DNA of 64,000 nt from Bradysia coprophila (Eukaryota; Arthropoda; Insecta; Diptera; Sciaridae), in contig NW_023503302.1 of NCBI RefSeq assembly GCF_014529535.1, positions 2,278,413 through 2,342,412 of the forward strand, given 5' to 3'. The notes below the pieces were generated by a model. That model saw only the letters and a list, made by a program, of their open reading frames with translations. It made no database searches and was not told the DNA's origin. Below are positions 60,625 through 64,000 of this stretch, one piece after another (position 1 is the first letter of the stretch; each line of letters starts with the position of its first letter). The position numbers and the translations under genes are program-made.

Positions 60625-63350
60625 AAATTTCATTTCATTTGAGACTCGTATGGTGTTTTGCTTCGCCTTGGGTCAGACAAAATGCGCAACCAAATACACT
60701 GTTAACGCAAACGATATACTATCAAAGTATACTTACAGTTGAACGTGAACTTCAATTGTTATGGAGGGTCGGTATGAAGATTTCGCAATGTGGTACGTAC
60801 GTGTGCTTCATTTATGCTGCTCTGAATAGGAAGCGTCTTGGTCTATCGTCTTTGCAACTTATTTCTATTCTAAAAAGCATATCGCTTTGCTCCGGTTCTT
60901 AAATATTGGACGAGTGTAGACAAAATTATTTTGATGACTGACGACTTCACATACAAGATGCATTTACATATTCAAAGCTGTGTAGTTTGCCCTTCGTGAG
61001 TAAAATACCCTCGATTTGCTAGCTTAAATATCAGTAAGCAACACGTATTGTGGGAATATTTGCTTGGACAGGTCTCGGTGCTCAAGTACAACACACACAT
61101 CCTTTGCAGTCGCTCATCGAATTTAAAACAGTAAATGAGTAATGCAGTGAGTGCCAGCAGATTTCCTAGGGTATTGGGTCTCAAATTTACCACTCCTAAG
61201 GACTTCAGTGTCTTCGTTAGTACAATTACTATGCCAACATTTGTGTACATTCCAAACAGTGTCTAGTGCCTCCTTACAGCCTCTTAGATATCTAAATCAC
61301 TGCTTTCATGTGGCAGCTGAATGAAAAACACTAGGAATTACCAGATTGCTTAATCTCTTTCGTCGTGACCTACATTTTCAGTCAATTTAACGAAGTATCG
61401 TTCCAATATTGATAGGCGATCAATCACTTATTAATTGGGAAGTTTCCTTGAACCATCCGAAAATTTTCACTGACTGACTCTGTGACGGATTTGAACACTA
61501 ATCGGTTTTATCAAAAACTTAGAATTCATTTTGTAGGAGATTACCTCAAAGAAGCGTCCTTTCAAAACCAATAGAAGTTAAAACAGCCAGAATGTAAATG
61601 AGAATACTCGTCCACGGTTTATGCGCTAACTGGTCGTTGTCAATAATACGATTCATTTCGTACGTAGGATTAAATTTCTAAATATATTGTTCCACATTCA
61701 AATGATTCATCTCGCTTTTCCTACAGACCAGTCTCCACTTTAGTCTTCCTAGATGTTTATTTTCGCGACAGCGACGACAACTTTTCCTCTAACTACACAA
61801 GCAGTTGCAGCGAAAATAATAGTTTTACTATCCCCCGGTAACCAGGTCAAAACTTCCGGTATCGAAATTGTGACAAAATTTCCCCGTGATCGCAATGACT
61901 TCTCGGGTGGCTGCGAACTATATTTCCCAAGCCCTTCTTAGTCATTCTGCATATTGAAGTGTAACTCTAGTTTGACAAGGCTATATCCTTTTCGCTGCGT
62001 TTCAGTCTGCATTGAATTTCACACATTAATCTTGTAGATGAGAATGTTTGTTACTCCACGCGCCATCCTTTGATAAAACAGATATAAACTCATTGGAATA
62101 TTATCTTCTGTTCTTATTTGCCAGCATAGGTTGGGCATAACCTATCTTATCGGAAAATTCTGTTTATCTTCTTAAATATTAAAAAATTAATCGTTGAGCG
62201 AGCGAGCGAATTTTATTTGAGATGATTTTGATGATGCAAAATAAGTATACCATTCTTGGGAAACTTGTACAACTCAAAATTCTAAATGCAAACTTTAAGT
62301 TGAATAAAGCGCGCAGGCCGAGTTCTTTAAATTCTGAGGTGCACCCTATAGAACTGTTTCACAGAAGGGTAAGACTCATCAAAAGCTTTACGCTTCGATT
62401 GAGAGAATAGATTCATCGGTTTCGGATAGCTGACGAAAACTTCTTGAATAAAGCTCTTCCGTGAGTAAAAATTTCCCGAGTAGTACGTCCCGCGATAAAG
62501 ACTTAACACGCTCCTCTAACAAAATAAAATTTCCCGCTGATAGATCCCCTGTTAGAAACTTTCCCAATGGAGTTCTCCATTGGGTAGAAACTTCTGATGA
62601 TGAGAGACTTCCCGCTGAACACTTGACAATGGAAAAAAAATTCTGCTAACAGAAAACTCAATAAGTATCTTCCCGTCTTTGGTAGAACTTCATCAATAAG
62701 CTTCTCATGTATCACCGGGTGACAGCGATTTCACCGATTGTCTGAATTCTTCCTGCTGATAGATATTTCCCAGGATACTTTCCTGCTGATAGATATTCCC
62801 GGTGTGAGTTCATTCCGCGGTCATAGATGTCCGATTTCCGGTGACAGCTATTTCCTGGTTAGTACTGAATTCTTCCTGCTTATAGATATTTCTCGCCGAT
62901 ATGACACTTCCGTGGGGAGGTCTAATTTTTACCAGTCAAAAAAAAAAGGCTAAATATTCCCAAGTACCAATTATTTCCCCGAGACTCTCCCGGCTATCTA
63001 GGATACCTGCGATACCGCATATTTCCCATGCACGGACACAAGTAGTCATTCGTCAGAAAAGCAGAAATAGAACACGTGCACATTCAAACGGAAACCCGTC
63101 ACGCTACTTAATAAGTTACAAATTACTAGCTATTGCCAGTCGTATAAAGCAAAATGGTGTTAAGTATTAGTGTCCTGAAATCTTGAAATCGTCGTTTACC
63201 GGTACCGACAAAGAAAGCATGAGTTTTCTTACTTTAAATCATTGAACGCAACAACGCATGGTGACCAATTTCAGTAATTTGTAGATTAGAGGAAGTGGAT
63301 CCGTCATGTAAAGAGCATTCTTCATTCCTTCAATACTTTATATCTCTCGC
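60625..63350. other. Region downstream of RpL13, no supported gene
   Basis: No recognisable gene. A degenerate short-unit repeat occupies about 62460-62980. Because flanking sequence is indel-rich, coding frames could be hidden here by errors. Confidence 0.4.
62463..62980. repeat. Degenerate short-unit repeat
   Basis: Variants of atttcccgctgatagat recur irregularly, clearest as cctgctgatagatatt at about 62751 and 62783 and cctgcttatagatattt at about 62875. Unit spacing is uneven. Confidence 0.5.
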
Positions 63351-64000
63351 TCATTTATCAAAAAAACAGACATACTCACGCGACACTTGTGTCATGATTT
63401 GTCGATATTATTTGCAAAAAAGTTGATATTTTCGGTTGAAAAAATCTTAGTCTGGAACACTGACAGAGTACTTCGCCGCAGTGAAACTAGATCATCAACG
63501 CTCTTATGGTATTTTATAGCTGGGCTTCTCAGCTATTAACTACAGTTGTCGCGAATGCCAGTACTATCAGCAACAATGTTGCAACTCATGCTACTACCTC
63601 CGAAAATAAAATACAGCCTAGGGAATTTTTTTTTTTTTTTGCTGTTTCGATTCCTTGGCCAATTCTAAGTACAGCCTGGGCGCCGGTGGGACTGAAACAA
63701 CTTTATTGTCGAAGGTCGTGAAACATGGGACATTTTTCCTTATTTGACAACCATTTGTAAGAGGGACATAATGCTACGATGATAATGTATAAAATCAAAA
63801 TCATTAATGACAGTGACAGACATTTAGAGATGGTATAAGAAATCTCCTGTAGTAACCCTCTTCATTAGATTCACTCCTATCATTGGGGTCTCATCCGTTT
63901 TTTTCGGTCAGGATCTAATCGAGAGTTTAGATTATTTCCTAATCACACAATAAAATACGGGAAGAAACCATACACATCTCCTAGCCGACAAAATCCAATG
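63351..64000. repeat. Repeat block 4 (short form), running to the window edge
   Basis: Fourth copy of the repeated segment, in the short form. Its final 138 bp match 57328-57465 with no difference I can see, while the first 480 bp differ by many one-base indels. The window stops exactly where, in block 2, a new copy (block 3) begins. Confidence 0.8.

Overview
The window looks like insect nuclear DNA, most likely from a dipteran and possibly a nematoceran such as a fungus gnat. It is AT-rich and its genes have GT-AG introns that are mostly 55-75 bp. The recognisable proteins are insect types: the piRNA helicase Spindle-E, a Tango14/NUS1 subunit and a farnesoic-acid-O-methyltransferase-like DM9 protein. 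A Copia element has target-site duplications. The species call is inference.

Layout, left to right. The window opens in the 3' exons of a RidA/UK114 gene (91-417, +), followed by a 5'-truncated non-LTR retrotransposon (632-1590, +). Spindle-E fills 2328-9518 (-) as 19 exons that rebuild a 1433-residue DEVH helicase with a tudor domain and a C-terminal zinc finger. The ubiquitin-like/eS30 fusion FAU lies at 12708-13792 (-). A young Copia element occupies 16054-20468, with two indistinguishable 185-bp LTRs and 5-bp duplications. Tango14/NUS1 is at 22514-23409 (+), the FAMeT-like DM9 protein at 30517-31796 (+), a 1038-residue von Willebrand A protein at 32246-35426 (-), an SLC16 monocarboxylate transporter at 43238-45539 (-) and a PNISR-like RS-domain protein at 49503-53158 (+). 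These are unrelated housekeeping, germline and signalling genes on both strands; nothing suggests an operon or gene cluster. The gaps between them hold several miniature inverted-repeat elements. The most striking is a 486-bp element made of 40-bp palindromic units (21380-21865).

The right end (about 55.0-64.0 kb) is different. It has a C-terminal N-myristoyltransferase exon preceded in frame by an unrelated signal-peptide exon. Four copies of one segment follow, two of them with large inverted arms. RpL13 is present but broken by many one-base indels and interrupted by a nearly pure poly-G run. The other multi-exon genes in the window keep perfect frame over thousands of bases. I therefore think much of 55-64 kb is badly polished or mis-joined long-read sequence, and biological claims there need raw-read support.

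I found no clearly new defence or metabolic system. The best candidates for new biology are the palindromic-unit element, a 60-bp dispersed palindrome seen twice, the vWA protein with an unassigned long C-terminal region, and (if it survives an assembly check) the signal-peptide/NMT fusion.
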